Assembly: GCA_932294295.1 (NCBI GenBank)
Contig: OW028574.1
Location: forward strand, 33,320,165-33,384,164
DNA: 64,000 nt
Source of the DNA: Alitta virens
Lineage: Eukaryota; Annelida; Polychaeta; Phyllodocida; Nereididae
Direction of reading: 5' to 3'
Under the pieces are notes generated by a model. That model saw only the letters and a list, made by a program, of their open reading frames with translations. It was not told where the DNA came from and did not search any database. Below are positions 10,694-23,819 of the stretch, one piece after another (the stretch's first letter is position 1; every line of letters begins with the position of its first letter). Both the position numbers and the translations under genes were made by a program.

Positions 10694-10908
10694 CTTTCTT
10701 TCTTTCTTTCTGCCTGTCTTTCTTTCTTTCTGTCTTTCTTTCTTTCTTTCTTTATGCCTGTCTTTCTTTCTTTCTGCCTGTCTTTCTTTCTGTCTTTCTT
10801 TCTTTCTGCCTGTCTTTCTGCCTGTCTTTCTTTCTTTCTGTCTTACTTTCTTTCTGCCTGCCTTTCTTTCTTTCTGTCTTTCTTTCTGCCTGTCTTTCTT
10901 TCTTTCTG

Positions 10909-10943
<35 letters not shown>

Positions 10944-11077
10944 GCCTGCCTTTCTTTCTTTCTGTCTTTCTTTCTGCCTGTCTTTCTTTCTTTCTGCCTG
11001 TCTTTCTTTCTGTCTTTCTTTCCTTCTTTCTTTCTGCATGTCTTTCTTTCTTTCTGTCTTTCTTTCTGTCTCTTTTT
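10694..11077. repeat. CTTT/CTGCCTGT polypyrimidine array, right part
   Basis: Same repeat as 2597-3377, continuing after the LTR element. Long open frames on both strands are repeat artefacts. Confidence 0.95.
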
Positions 11078-11879
11078 TTATTTTGCTTTTCTCTTATATT
11101 ACTAATGTAACTTTTTAAAGACTTTTTTCAGTAAACTTTGTGTAAAAAAATGAAGTTCCTTCAATTGTGACTAATATCTAGCAAACAAGCTCAAACAGCT
11201 ATTGACTTGTGAACTTTATTATTAAGACAAGAAACTGAATTAATGAGGCTGACTTATCAAACAAGATGGATAAGCATCATAATGTACACTGCTATCTGCA
11301 TACAGTAGACATCGGGTCAAGGGGTGCGAGCTGATAGGAAAGGGGGCAGTCAAAAAAAGGGGGGGGGGGTGTTAATTGGCTATCAGATAAGGGAGAAGTG
11401 CCTCTGCCTGACATCTGGGGTGAATATGATAAACTATGATTGGCTGTTAAGAGGGGTAAAGTTCTATCATTACCATTCTGTCGGAACGCTAGAATTTATG
11501 AAAACAAACTCTTACGAGCACTTTTTTTTCCTTACGATCACTTTTAATGAAAAAAATCATGAGTAAACTATAACCCCTGGGTCAACTTTTAGTGAAGGTT
11601 TCAAGTAAATAGGGCAGCTGGAACATATTCAAAAAAATGTTTAAAGGTGAAAATGAGCCTCAGAGCATTACCACAGAAGTGTAGCTGTTGCTGCCTGCCT
11701 GCCTATCATTACCAATTAAATGGTAGCGGTAGAGCGCTACTATTTCATGATAATTCACTCGACTGATTAATCATGACCAATGAATTCTGAAAAATATGTT
11801 TTGGTTAATGGTGATTTGAATTGACATTAGCAAGAATTAATATTTTGTAATATGATTACCAATCCAAACATTATCCAAA
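11078..11879. other. Gene-free AT-rich stretch
   Basis: No coding or structural signal beyond a short poly-G run near 11362. Confidence 0.5.
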
Positions 11880-12090
11880 CATTAGCCAGCTATGCTGAAG
11901 GTCCCGTGTTCGATCCCCAACAGGAGCACTCTTCATGAGGTACATCATGGGATTCGTGGCTTGCCAAACTGTGAACTGTTGACCACCTGATGCCCCAACC
12001 ATGCTTGAGGCCATCTGATGTAACCTTTTTCCATTTTGTACCATAAATTTGGACGCTTTTGCATTTATAGCACATTTGAAGTGTCTCACA
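11880..12090 (+). repeat. Possible tRNA-derived SINE fragment
   Basis: Contains GTGTTCGATCCCC (11907-11919), a good RNA polymerase III box B with a TΨC-arm-like flank (CCCGTG...CAACAGG). No clear box A is visible upstream, so this may be a truncated SINE or a tRNA relic. Weakly supported. Confidence 0.35.
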
Positions 12091-12834
12091 ATCCTGTGTT
12101 CATGTAAAGGAACTAGTGTTGATTTACAGTTTCATTAAACAATTACAGGAGTTCATTATAATCCATTGGAAATCTCCAACCTGATCATTATTCCAGGAAC
12201 CTACATGATCAGCAACACCCTTTTACCAAGGAAACTCTAATTAAGCAGCCATGAAATGCAATGTTGCATGTAAATACAGTGATTACTGGTCTTGCAAATG
12301 AACTGAAGGCATCATATCATTAATGGGCTACATTACGTAGACATGCTTACTTTGCAACGAATACTTTTTTTCTTTAAGGACCAGATCAGCGATTTATGTA
12401 TGAAGAGAATTAGACTACCATAAACATGGTAAATCTCATGTGAAAGGTAGTCAGCACGATTAAATGCTGTATAACAAGAAAGGAGATGGTGATTTGTTTG
12501 ATATTATAAGGTTGAACTTCATAGTTTGTGACAATGTGACATGTAGTAATTGGTGACAAGGTGCAAGTCTTGTTTTGATAAACCATGATTCATATTTGAT
12601 ATTATAGGCTTACCATACATAATTGATGGATTGCAGCGAATAGCCCAGAGTGACATTCACCAGGTCTTGGTGACATGGAGGGTTCTGTCAATACAGAGCT
12701 GAGTCTCAAGTACAATCAGTCGTCTGTTTATTGCTTATAGCCAAAAGGAGAGGAGAGGGGGGAACATTGAGACATGGGAAACAGTAAGACATACCCCCTA
12801 GCATCCACCTAGTAATGTTTATATATCTGCCCTT
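12091..12834. other. Gene-free AT-rich stretch
   Basis: Nothing recognisable was seen on either strand. Confidence 0.5.
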
Positions 12835-13000
12835 TAGAGATTTGGACCAAGGTTTATATTTTTTCAGTGGGTGGTAGTTTATCCCGACTATAAGGTAGAA
12901 GTAGAAAGAACCGGCTGGCTTCAGCCAGTTACAGTTACAGCCAGGAATAGGTTGTTATAGCTGACTAAAGTTGACCATATTATGAAACTAACTCTACATG
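12835..13000 (-). repeat. MITE-like family A, partial copy
   Basis: The reverse complement matches the left part of the family at 31488, 56456 and 59605: ATGGTCAACT, then CCTATTCCTGGCTGTA, the AACTGGCTGAAGCC motif, and CTACCACCCACTGAAAAA-TATAAACCTTGG. Four dispersed copies with the same internal order show an interspersed family. Confidence 0.7.
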
Positions 13001-14824
13001 ACCACCGGAATGTACCACTGATGATAACCGGCAAGAATTAAAAGAACGAGGGGTTTGAAATTTCACTTTTTGGGTTTTACACCAGTTAAAGTAATTTTTT
13101 AATGCACATGACTTTTCAATCTTATTCTTTAGTATTTGGTGATAATAAAATCATTTATTAGCATACAAAACCTTGGATAGTGGTCTTTGATTTCAGATAT
13201 TAATATACAGTGCTGTAGCCAGACATTCATATTAAAACCAGCACGGGGAGAGTGATACAAAACGTGAGTGGGGCAGGGCGAGACAGTAAATTCTATGTAA
13301 CTCTTCATAAGGGAAATGATGGCTGGATGAAGGTTGCATGACATGTTGAATTGATGGTACCTTGTACCCAGTATCTATGCCAGGTCAATGAATGACCCCG
13401 CTATGGGATAAATGCATAACATTGTGTGGCTTACTATCTCATCTTTACATCTTCCCCTGACTGCTGGCAAAATAACCGCAATGTACAATAAAAGGTTTTA
13501 AAATAAAGGTTTTCGAAGACATTTTGCATTTATGTTATACTATCAAGACATGTAGCTCTAGGCTTCCGCAGAATAAATTCTATCTACCCCTTAGTTTGTG
13601 TTGAATAACTGTAATCTGTAATCTTACACAAGGTAGGAACCTGAAACTGCTGGAAAGTATGCACAACTACATAACCTACATACAGAGCGGGAATTAAGCC
13701 AATTATGCCCTGATTTTAGAATTTTTGTTATGACTGAAAACCAAAAAAAAGTGTCTCATTGTTCCCCACTCTTCCCAACTGACAGATTGTCCTTCATCAG
13801 ATCTCCTTGGATATTTGATCATTGCACAACTTACTAATAAGAAAAATGACGCATTGGCTGCATGGGGAATACTCTGCTGCCTGGAAGGCCTATGATTGGT
13901 TAGAAATTGTCGCGGACTTTAGAGGAGACACTCACGGACGTCGGAGAACACACTCGCATTGTCATGCAAATTGAGGTCATGTCATTCTAGGCTTCTAACA
14001 TTCCCAGTCCTTGCAGAGTGGGCATCCTACATATTATTTACTGTTCGTACTCAGAAGCCAATTCAATTTCTAGGTTCTCATGTATGGTGTTTTCCGTCAT
14101 CTTTTAGGGAGGAAGCTGTCTGATCGACTAATCGACTATGTACCCCGACGGAAGTAGTTAATCTGCATATTAGTGCAGTAGGAGAACATGAAAAATGTAC
14201 ATTACTTAATAGGTACCAAAATATTTCCTAGAATCTCTTTAAGTTTCAGCTTGATGCCAGGTTGAAAAATGGGTGCCTTTCAGTTGGGAGCCCATATTGC
14301 GATGTGACTTCATTATGCAATGAACAATTCCAGCGGAGTTGGCCACTTGAAAACCTTGGCCAATGTTTACAATAAACACATTAAGGTCACCATTACTGAA
14401 ATATCCATTTAGAACTTTCTCATCAAATTTAGAAATAAATGGTTAAGATTACACTTTTTATGTCGCAAATGAGTAATCCAGTCTGCTCCGGATTACATAT
14501 TATGGAGTTAGATTCTTGTAATATGTTACATGAAAGCCTTTTCACTTTGGTATGATATGTTAAATCTTATGAAAACCATGCTAAATAGGGTGTGAGATAT
14601 GCAGTTAGAGACTTATTAATACAGATTAGGTGAAGTGATGAGTTCAGCTCATGAGGTTCCAAGTGACCCCAAAAAAAGAGACTTATACCATATTCCATAT
14701 GTCTGAAGCACTTCCATAGTCAAACGTTAATGACCCTATAGGTTAAAGCATTGTTAGCTTCGAGTTACCCTATACCCTTCCTCCTGACAAGTTCATTTTT
14801 TTGTGCAAGCCCATTCAGTCATAA
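13001..14824. other. Gene-free AT-rich stretch
   Basis: No convincing coding exon, RNA gene or repeat structure was seen. Confidence 0.5.
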
Positions 14825-15115
14825 AAAAAGCCAGGTCTCACACCACTTGAATATGAAGAAGCCCTTGCAAAAGAGGATGAAACATTAGTTTATTACCGGA
14901 GCTGCGGAGCAACATTTGCCAGTGAAGCTCATATATTGAGAATAACCTCATCCGGTACTGCAGATGATAAAGCTGCTATAGTTCCACCATTGATCGACTC
15001 TGAGACAAAGGGGTGGTCAAGTAGAAGTCTTTTAAAACAGATTGGCTTATCTGTGGCCAGCCCTGCCAGGCAAAGACGAGCAATACATGGTCACCACATC
15101 CTCTGCGTGGCTTGA
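14825..15115 (+). pseudogene. Open, protein-like segment without a start codon
   Basis: A 96-codon frame open from a TAA at 14822 to a TGA at 15113, with no ATG in frame. The translation has balanced, protein-like composition (for example LEYEEALAKEDETLVYYRS and KGWSSRSLLKQIGL) rather than the Lys/Asn/Ile bias of random AT-rich DNA. It may be a decayed exon or transposon fragment next to the Tc1 relic. No family is recognised, and chance cannot be excluded for a frame this short. Confidence 0.3.
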
Positions 15116-15187
15116 CTTGATGAATAAATCAAGGAAAAGGAGAAAACTGACATAAATTTGTTGATCTGACTAGGTGGAGCCATAAAT

Positions 15188-15640
15188 TTAGGGTGATCTG
15201 GTGACAAAAGTGGCCAGGTACCACAGAAAAAAGGGTTGCCATATTGTAAATAACATTAATTCTGCCAAAGCTACCTGTGAGTTTTGTTTACATTTGATGT
15301 ATTTATGTTTGTAAACCAGTCTTCTCAATTCTCTCCACAAATTTTCTATTGGATTGAGGTTAGGGCTAAGAGACGGCCCCTTCAAAACATTATAATTTTT
15401 GTTTGGTTGGTCTATTCTGACACTTGTTATTCAGAATGTCCTATTTCTGGCTGAGGGTTTCAAATCCTCTGGCGTCCTTTTTCGCGATGCCAAAACATAT
15501 TGTTCGCTCTCTAATAGATACCTTCATTCCAGATTCCTCCAGGTCTTGGTACATTTCTTTTCTGGGATAATCTTGGAGGAGAATCTGGCCCCATTGTGTG
15601 TCTTTGGGATCTTTCTGACTACTTATCAAATAAAAGCAGC
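15188..15640 (-). pseudogene. Tc1/mariner transposase remnant
   Basis: Near the start (about 15510-15600, minus) the translation shows an HTH-region-like MYQDLEESGMKVSIR. Near the end (15325-15385) it shows SLSPNLNPIENLWRELRRLV, the conserved segment around the last catalytic acidic residue of Tc1-type transposases. The middle, where the two other catalytic aspartates should be, is missing and the frames differ, so this is an internally deleted fossil. Full-length members are about 340 residues; roughly a third remains. Terminal inverted repeats could not be located. Confidence 0.72.
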
Positions 15641-17104
15641 GAGTCTGGGAAGTCTGAGACTTCTTTTATTTTCTCACACCTCCAGGTCAAACAAGCATAT
15701 ATATCATAATTTTATAATTCACAGCCTGGCAGGGAGAGGTTTCAAACTTATCACACAGAGAGCTCCTCAGTTAGTGATACTGATTGTGTTTGGGGAGCTC
15801 CCTCCATAGTAGATCCACACTATGCCATATGTCTACATATATGTCTTTTTCTGACTATCGTCTTTGTCTTCTGTGGAAAATATAGAATATCTTAAACTCT
15901 GACCTAGTGCATTTCATACACATTCTCCAATTAGATTCTTGGCAATCATTTGATTTAAACCAAGTAGTTCTTCATGGTCTCAAAACATAATATGAATAAA
16001 CTATACAGCTGTATGTTATTTGTGGTATTTATACTAAGTATATAATTAGTTACTATCTAATTAGCACCAATCGGTTTTGAACAAGACGAGCAATCTAAAA
16101 TATTGTTTCAAAACTTTTGAACATCACAATCCATGATTATAGCATTACAGGCTGAAATGTATTACAATATGTCATCATTTGCGGGGGTGTATGCAAACTT
16201 CTATATATCTACCATTTGACTAGAATATAATATGTATAAGGTTGAATAGGTTTCCAATAATAAATTTTATTTAGGTGTATGCAAAACTCAGCTGTACTTC
16301 CAGTTTCTTTATTTTTTAGTAGAGTAGCAAAAAATGTGGCTTTTGGTGCCATTTAATTATAAAAATCCCAGTCAGGTACCCTAGCCGTTAGATATATACT
16401 AGACCTGAGGCTTTTAAAATCCTGGTTATGTGGTTATGGCCATTTGAGCAGCTTGTGGATGCTAAGCATACACTGAAACTACAAATAAATGGAGCCTTTC
16501 ATAAAGATGGAAGTTTATTATTATGATTAGACATATGACACATAACTGATGGGAACTGCACCAAAGTTTTCTCATTTATATCAAGTGTTATGTATGGATA
16601 CTATGGAACATGAAATAACGAATGTTGTATCAACATAAAAATTCATAAATGTTTGAGCTGTTTTAAGAGAATATTACCGACTCTCTATTTTCAATGAAGA
16701 TTGCAGAATTACCAGCAAGTAATTGTTGCCAGATATAGAACACAATTAAAGAGTCAGAACACAATCGAAGAGTAACTGGAAGCCGGTTGCACCTGGTAGT
16801 TACAGGCAGGGAATAAATTTGGATTCAGTTTCTGCACATGTTTATGGCATATGTTTGAGGCAGCAGGGTGCGAGTTGCACAGTTCTGATTACTGTCCAAG
16901 TTTTGCTTCCCACTCTCTGTCATGTGTTTGGGGCAAAGAGGTTTCAGGTGTCACTCTCTTCCAAGAATGATTTTTTACATTTCATGTCAATTTTGCATGC
17001 CGTCTGTAATAGATGTAATAGATATTCACATAACTTTTTTTGCCTATCAGATATATTTTGACCAAAAAAAAATTGATATGGATTTTTCTTCATGTTTATT
17101 ATAT
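15641..17104. other. Gene-free AT-rich stretch
   Basis: Nothing identifiable. Short open frames here lack family resemblance or splice context. Confidence 0.5.
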
Positions 17105-17172
17105 TATTCAAGGGTGGTGGGTGAATTAGGCTTTATGTCTGGTATTTTTGCACCTGATGGGCTAATTTGGAC
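17105..17172 (-). repeat. SINE 3' fragment
   Basis: GGGTGGTGGGTGAATTAGG followed by TTTTTGCACCTGATGGGCTAATT matches the 3' body of the full-length SINE at 53822-54008. The tRNA-like head is absent. Confidence 0.65.
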
Positions 17173-19355
17173 TGACAAGGACCTATTCATAATTCAATCT
17201 TACCATTTTCTATGCAAAATAAGATGAACACTATGTTATTACCAGGTAGGGCAGACTATGTGATTCTATATAGGAGACAGCAGGTAGGGTATATGATAAG
17301 ACTAACTGATCAAATTGTGAATACAATATATTAATTGATAAATGTTCTACCAATGAGTTCTCTATCACATGCATGGTGTTTGGTTTGTGACATGACCATT
17401 TTCACTTTATGTGATGAGCATCGTTGTACGCACAGTTTAAAAATCTGAATGTTAAACTCCAAACAAATTACAGAAGTAGTTGCCAAGACAACCAAAGACA
17501 AAATCTAAGAAGCCCCTAATCTTTCAAATTCATCTGATCACCAAAGAAAGCATTGTGCCAAGTTTTATTCCTTCCTCACTAATGCATGATTTACTGGGTG
17601 CAGCCAAAAAACTTGCAATTGTTATTATCTTAATTCAAATGCAGCTGCAACCATACACACAAAAGAAAAAATGGTCCTAAATTATCTTTATGAATAAATT
17701 TTCTTGTTTCCTCAAGAACGATGGATAATATTGATCTAAATATAACACATGCACACTTATCATGCTTTTGTGTAATTTTCACCTCGGCCTTTGTAATACT
17801 AGCATCAGATTATGTCACTGATCAGTGATCATACAGACGTGTTTCAGACACCTGTTTTGACCTTTGCCCCCACAAATAGGGCAATTGCGTGTTTAATAAG
17901 AAAGGAGAGCATTGACATTGAGAAGTGGAGTGCATTTTGGGTTCAGGTCAATTTTCTGTCTTTCCTGTAGAATTGATTGACCCATATCCTCCTGACTATC
18001 ATGTGATAATTTCCAGATAAGTTAGAGATTCAAATAATTCCTCTGGGATGCCATTATATTTTTCTGTTGCAATATTATGACCTTGCTTGATTCAAACTGG
18101 AACCAACTTTCTTAGCAACTAATACCATAATAACGATTTATATTTACAGAAAACACAGAAGAAGGATTCTGTCCAAATATTATATTTTTTGTGGCTTCAG
18201 GGGTGTAGTTACTAAGAAATCTCATATTTGTATTATTTTATACCACTGGAGACACCATACAAGCAGAGAGAAATCTGACTTCTGTGATATGTGTCACTCA
18301 GAACAAGCCCTGCGGCATGCAACCTCTCAATAATTCAGATACTGATATTGTCTGACATAATAGGATATTTATTGTCTGACATTATAGGATCAAAAATATC
18401 ACGATGACCTATTGCTTATACCCCTGACTAAATGTGGCACAAATTTAAAAGACCCCATAAGCCTTTGAGTAACCTATAGGGCTATCTCAAAAGAGAAGAT
18501 GCCTGGTGCATGTTTTTTGGCCGCACCCTGTATGTGCTAAATATAATCTGCCGGAGCAATCATCTTTACAAAATCCCATCCAAACGTCGCACACAGATTC
18601 CTACATTTTTTCTCCATATTTCCAAATTGAAGTATTACCAAGGTTATCACCAATATTAATAAGTGATAATTGCTTTTGATGAAATACGGTATTATATACT
18701 ACCAAGAATAAATTCCATGCAGAGCAAGTTGCGGATATATATACCCATCTATTTTGTACCTGCATGTGAGAAAATACAAGACCTGCGGACGAACATCAAA
18801 CAGAGCACTTTACACAACAAACGGGATTACACCTAGAAATAACCCCAAACAAGATCATCTTGGGCAATTTAAAGACACCTGTGGTAGACTTCATAATCAA
18901 CATCACAAAAATTTACATATACTTTAACAAGATGAACAGATCCACGCCACAAACCGAGGAGCTCATTTTAAGAATCACGGTGAGACATTCTGCATGCAGT
19001 ATGGAAAGATGTACATGTAGATCTCTTGTTCTGTTTGGCAGTAGTGGAAAAGAGATACAGGTCTCCCAACCTTGCATGTGGGTACTCATTTGAGCTGTGT
19101 ATTGGGAAATATTCTGAATCATTAAAATCTGAATATGGCTTGATACGTAGTTCTAAGAACTTCACATGTAGAAACTCACAATTGAAACTGGATTTAAAAA
19201 AAAGAAGAAGAAGAAAAAAGAAAAAGTCAGAATTCTAGCCTTCTGATATTTCAGGCATAATAAATCCAATATATTTGTTATGGAAGTTTGTCACATATCA
19301 GTGTCTTGTAAGATTAAACTCACATCAGTCACATATAATAATGCAAGGGTGGAAC
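17173..19355. other. Gene-free AT-rich stretch
   Basis: No gene recognised. A short imperfect tandem (TCTGACAT-ATAGGAT-type unit) lies at about 18350-18392. Confidence 0.5.
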
Positions 19356-19533
19356 CTATTCTCGAGATAGAACTGGTCGAAGAATAGGAACAACCTCTTC
19401 CATCAAAGCAGCTTCAGGTCCACAGAGCAGGAGGAAGTCTAGCTTTAAGCCTTTATAGTTGTCCATCTGCCAACTCACACAGACATTCTTTGGAATACAG
19501 AAAATGTCAGATGGAGTTATGCTGTCTGAACGA
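19356..19533 (-). CDS. Candidate terminal coding exon, unknown gene
   Basis: On the minus strand a splice-acceptor-like sequence (T-rich tract, TTTACAG; AG at 19535-19534) precedes a frame open to a TAG at 19356-19358. The roughly 58-residue product reads like conserved protein (IPKNVCVSWQMDNYKG, LDFLLLCGPEAALMEEVVP) and ends in SRE-stop. Base composition is more balanced than the flanks. No family recognised and no upstream exon found, so it could be the last exon of a gene whose other exons lie to the right beyond long introns, or a relic. A nearby AATAAA on the minus strand was not found. Confidence 0.4.
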
Positions 19534-20700
19534 CTGTAAACCAATAAATAATATAAATTAATAATAGAAATATATTTTATTATATTTAAGAATATATGTA
19601 AATCTTTATTATAATCTGTAAATACATTTTGTTATTTGGAATTTTGATATAGGCTGATCAGCTTATATAGATATTTAAATCTGTCATCAGGTAATGACAC
19701 AAAAAAAAAATGTTGACCTTTTACATAATATTATTTGAGTGAATATTAATTTTCTATGCTTCAAATGTCTATGGTATATCCGAGAAGCAGTACTTTTGAT
19801 TATTGCATTGACCTCTGTTAAAGATTTTATTTCACTTTTTGTTATAACTCAAATGCATGACATAAACTTTCTTAGATAATGAATAACTTACAAATATCTT
19901 TTATCAATTGAAAAAAAAAAAAATGCACATAATTATAAAGGAAGGCAAAGACTTTCCACATGGAATTTTATATACGACAATTCATAAGTTATCAACTTTA
20001 CACCAATCCGAAGAATACTTTCATTACTGCTATATATGAAATGATCAATGCTTTATGTTGGAATAAAGTTTGTTAACAAAAAAAAAGGAGAAAACAACAA
20101 TAAACTCTAGGCAATAAACAACGACCATGAGTAGGAATTGGCAGTAAAGCATGCATGATCATACATCCATGGATCATTGATTAAACATACCCTTTAATAG
20201 ATGTCAAGAAATTATATGCAATATAATGTATGCCAATGCGGTGCATAAAAAGAACTGCTATGTTATTAAAGATTATAAAATATGATCATAGTTACACAAG
20301 TGACACTGTCACCCATGTTCTAGGGCCGCTAAGTACAGTTGTTCGCTGTGTGCTGTATGCAATATACTAATGGGAGTCAGTGTCTGATTTTGAGTAACCC
20401 CGCATAAAATGACAAAGTTTCTTCCTGATATAATGACAAAGTTTCTTCCTGATATAATGACATGACCAGATTATCCGTGGTCTTTTCTGTCACCTCAAAG
20501 ATGTTGTGTACGTAACTGTTGAGTCGGTGGTTTTTTTTTTTTTTGTGTGATGAATATGGCGTATAAGTTTATACTTGTTGATCTAAATTGGTTATTTGGA
20601 AAACATTTACACATGCTTATGTTGCCAATTACCAGTCTGTACCTGTCATTTTCAGCTTGTACTAGGGTTTTCTGACCGCTTTAGCTATTGGCACTAAAAA
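19534..20700. other. Gene-free AT-rich stretch
   Basis: Possible intron of the candidate gene above. It holds a direct 24-bp tandem duplication (AATGACAAAGTTTCTTCCTG unit) at about 20408-20456. Confidence 0.5.
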
Positions 20701-20880
20701 AGGTCACCGCTCGAGTTAATCTTACAGCCAATTTCATGCACTTGGAAAATAATCTCAGAACACGTCATGTGAACCCAGGACTCCCATTGGTTAAGGCAGT
20801 CCCTCAAACAATATGAGTCCTGGACTAATTCTTTGAGCTTAGTTTCCAAGTCTATGAAATTGGCTGTAAGATGGTGAACC
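20701..20880. repeat. MITE-like family B, complete palindromic copy
   Basis: Inverted ends: CTTACAGCCAATTTCATGCA at 20721 and its near complement ending TGAAATTGGCTGTAAG at 20870; the similarity runs on to CTTGGAAA on both sides. The inner part carries a second inverted pair (CAGGACTCCCATTGG). No coding capacity. A second, rearranged copy is at 22630. Confidence 0.75.
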
Positions 20881-20924
20881 AACCAAACTTACCTAAATGT
20901 TCAATAGGGTCTTAATATAATTTT

Positions 20925-21125
20925 CTCCAGGAAATAACAGAAAACAACTGAACGATAATATGTCATATGTACATTAAAATGTACTAAAAATACTGCTGCT
21001 AGGATGCAATTTGCTTCAGCCAATCAGTGCCAAGGGCGGGAAATTTTTCAGCCAATAGAATTGCAGTATTCTTTCGTAGCCACCTGGTGGAAATATAGAG
21101 AACCTTTGGTGAAAATCCCTTATAA
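20925..21125 (+). repeat. Interspersed family C, copy 1
   Basis: Shares CTAAAAATACTGCTGCTAGG, TTTGCTTCAG-CAATCA, CAATAGAATTGCAGTATTCT and GTAGCCACCTGGTG in the same order with 55385-55570, and in reverse with 27955-28335. Non-coding; likely MITE or SINE-like, ends not defined. Confidence 0.75.
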
Positions 21126-22629
21126 TAATAATTGTTCCTAAGAAATTATTTTAGTAAGTCTTAGAGCCTTCATTAACAGGTTAAGAGTTACACATAATAT
21201 GTGGCAGATCAATGAATACTATATCAATTTACTACATTGCTTATCCAAATTGTAATGCCCACATTAATGAATTACACTGAAACTCTCGAAGTAGAATCCA
21301 AATTGCCAGAGGGTTTCAAGTCTCTGCTGTAGATTTGATCAAATTTCTAAGGACACTCTCATTTTTAAGTTTTTAATATATATAGATTTTATTGACATGT
21401 AAAATATCATAAATGATACATATGTCATTCAGTTAAAAGATAACATGAAAGAGACATTAATGTAAGTACAGAAAGCAATAAAATTTCAATAATCAAGGTT
21501 CCAGCCACCAAGTTAACTTATAATACGTGTTTAAAATCCACATACACAATAGAAAAAAATACAAGCCGCTAATAAAAACATTTCACTCTCAAAGTCCAAA
21601 ACATGACAAGCACATCATAACTAATAAACTAATAAACTAAATTAATAACTGTGTGGATACAGGAGATGGTTTTCTCTACACATCAGCTTGAAGGAGAAAC
21701 TTTCCTAAACTAATTAATAACTCAGGTTCCTTGTTTGTCATTATTGCTGTAAACTTAGTTATATCATCTAGAGACAAGAAGTTGTTAATAAATTTAGTTG
21801 CATTCAAAAAAAGGTTAACACGGTGTTGCTCATTACCATTTAATGCAGCAGAATTGTATTGGTTAAAGTACCTAAATAGTTAATGCTTTATTCGGCATGT
21901 TATTATCATCATTATCTTTATTCTAAAAACTTTAATATACCATGCAAACTGAAATTAGAGGCTAATCTCTAGGCCTATATAGATTGCGAAAGATGTTTAT
22001 GCAGATAGTAATTGATAGAGTCTATTAAATTTTACTCCCTAAATTGCACAATTCACATCAGATTTACTAATTTAAAATATATTGTCATTTGGGCCTCATA
22101 GTTCTGATTTCATCTTTTGGGCAGTTTTTGGCAAAAAAAAAAAAAAAAAAAAATGTTATATTAACATATTAGTGCAGCAGACTGCTAGGTTTGGACTTAG
22201 GGCCATGATAAAATGAAGCTCTAAGGTGAAACTGTACTTTGTGCACAGGTACGCTGCATGATTTATAATGTTACAAAGACTCACACTCAGACTCGGACTC
22301 AGATTATTTATTTATTTGCTTCAAAAAAGATTTAAAAAAAGGGAAACAATTTCAATAATATTTAACAAGAAAACAAAACCACAACAAATTATTATAAAGA
22401 GCAGAGGAGACTCTTCAAAGGCATTTGATGCAGCTCCTCTGCACAGTGGCTGGCATTGATCACTAAATATATACTAAACTGGAAATGAATATGAGACATT
22501 TGCATGGTTTTGAGATGAACTGTTTGAGATGATCTAAAAAAAAAAGAATTTTAACTGTAGACAAAGATATGTTATAAAATATATCTTACTGAGTTTTTGC
22601 AAGTGTGCACTGGGCGGTAAAATGCCTAT
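21126..22629. other. Gene-free AT-rich stretch
   Basis: Nothing recognisable apart from a poly-A run near 22133-22153. Confidence 0.5.
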
Positions 22630-22742
22630 TCTTTACAGCCAATTTCGTAGACTTGGAAACTATACTCCACATGACGTCGTGTGAAATTCAGGACTCCCAT
22701 TGGCTAAGTCAGTCTATCAGCCAATGGGACTCCTGGATTCAC

Positions 22743-22744
<2 letters not shown>
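22630..22744. repeat. MITE-like family B, partial copy
   Basis: Begins with TTTACAGCCAATTTCGTAGA-CTTGGAAA and keeps the inner inverted pair AGGACTCCCATTGGCT / AGCCAATGGGACTCCT. The right terminal repeat is replaced by the (AT)n tract that follows. Confidence 0.65.

Positions 22745-22788
<44 letters not shown>
22745..22788. repeat. (AT)n microsatellite
   Basis: About 22 AT units directly after the family B fragment. The reading frame across it is an artefact. Confidence 0.9.
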
Positions 22789-22789
<1 letters not shown>

Positions 22790-23819
22790 TTAGGTGTTCA
22801 GTCAAGAATCATAAAACAAAGATAAAATTTAATTAAAATTAAAAACTTCACATATATTATAACTTCTTAAATTGTGTTCATTTAATTTCTTTTAACTTGT
22901 CATTATCAGAATTCACAAAATCTGCATTTATTATTTCATGCACTATGTTTATTAGATATTACTTCCTTGTATCATTTGCTTAGACCATCTGTGTGTTAGG
23001 TGTATTACATAACGTCCTGTCCTAGAAAGATTAATGCTTTGAAATTCACAGAACAAGACATTTTGAGTGTGACCCCCCCCCCTTTCTGATCATTTCTAGC
23101 TATGCCCCTGCACTTGATTTATTGTGTGCATTAATCTTTTGCTTCTTTATTTTCAGATTCCATGACATGGGGAAGGTGGTTGCGAGCAACAGAAATCAAA
23201 GTATAATGCTGAGATCTAATTGACACCTCAAATAAAATTCATACACAATATATATGTCTCATACATAGTAATTGTGCATTATGTATACTTTATTGCATTG
23301 GTTATCAGTCATGAAATTGTATTATGAATTCATGAAACATAGGCTAGTTGTTGTATCATTAATAAAATGCATAAAATCATATATATAAAATTGATTAACT
23401 ATACTATATAAGCTATCTGTGAATAAATTGTCATTTTGAATATCTTTTCAATGAATGTGATACCCAACAGCACAGTAAAATGCCAGCTTAAGTGAAACTC
23501 CCAAAAAGACTAATAATCTAGAAAGTGATTGTTTATCATGATATGAGGAGACCAGATTAGTTAGTGTAGCCTAATTTCATGATGCTGTTTTAATTTTGAA
23601 GAGCCGTTAATACAAATAAATTACAAAGATAGATGGTTTGCAGTGGGGTTCACTTGCTTATGCACGGCATTGTATGTCAGTACTACTGATGCAGTTGGCA
23701 ACATTAATGTGTGCAAATAAATCCATTGCATGTCAGAAAACTGTGACAAATAAACATATTTCAAAATGTTCCTTGTTGTCATTTATTGGTGACTCAATAC
23801 TGCAAAGTGTTCAATGATA
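22789..23819. other. Gene-free AT-rich stretch
   Basis: No gene or repeat structure recognised, apart from a poly-C run near 23074. Confidence 0.5.
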
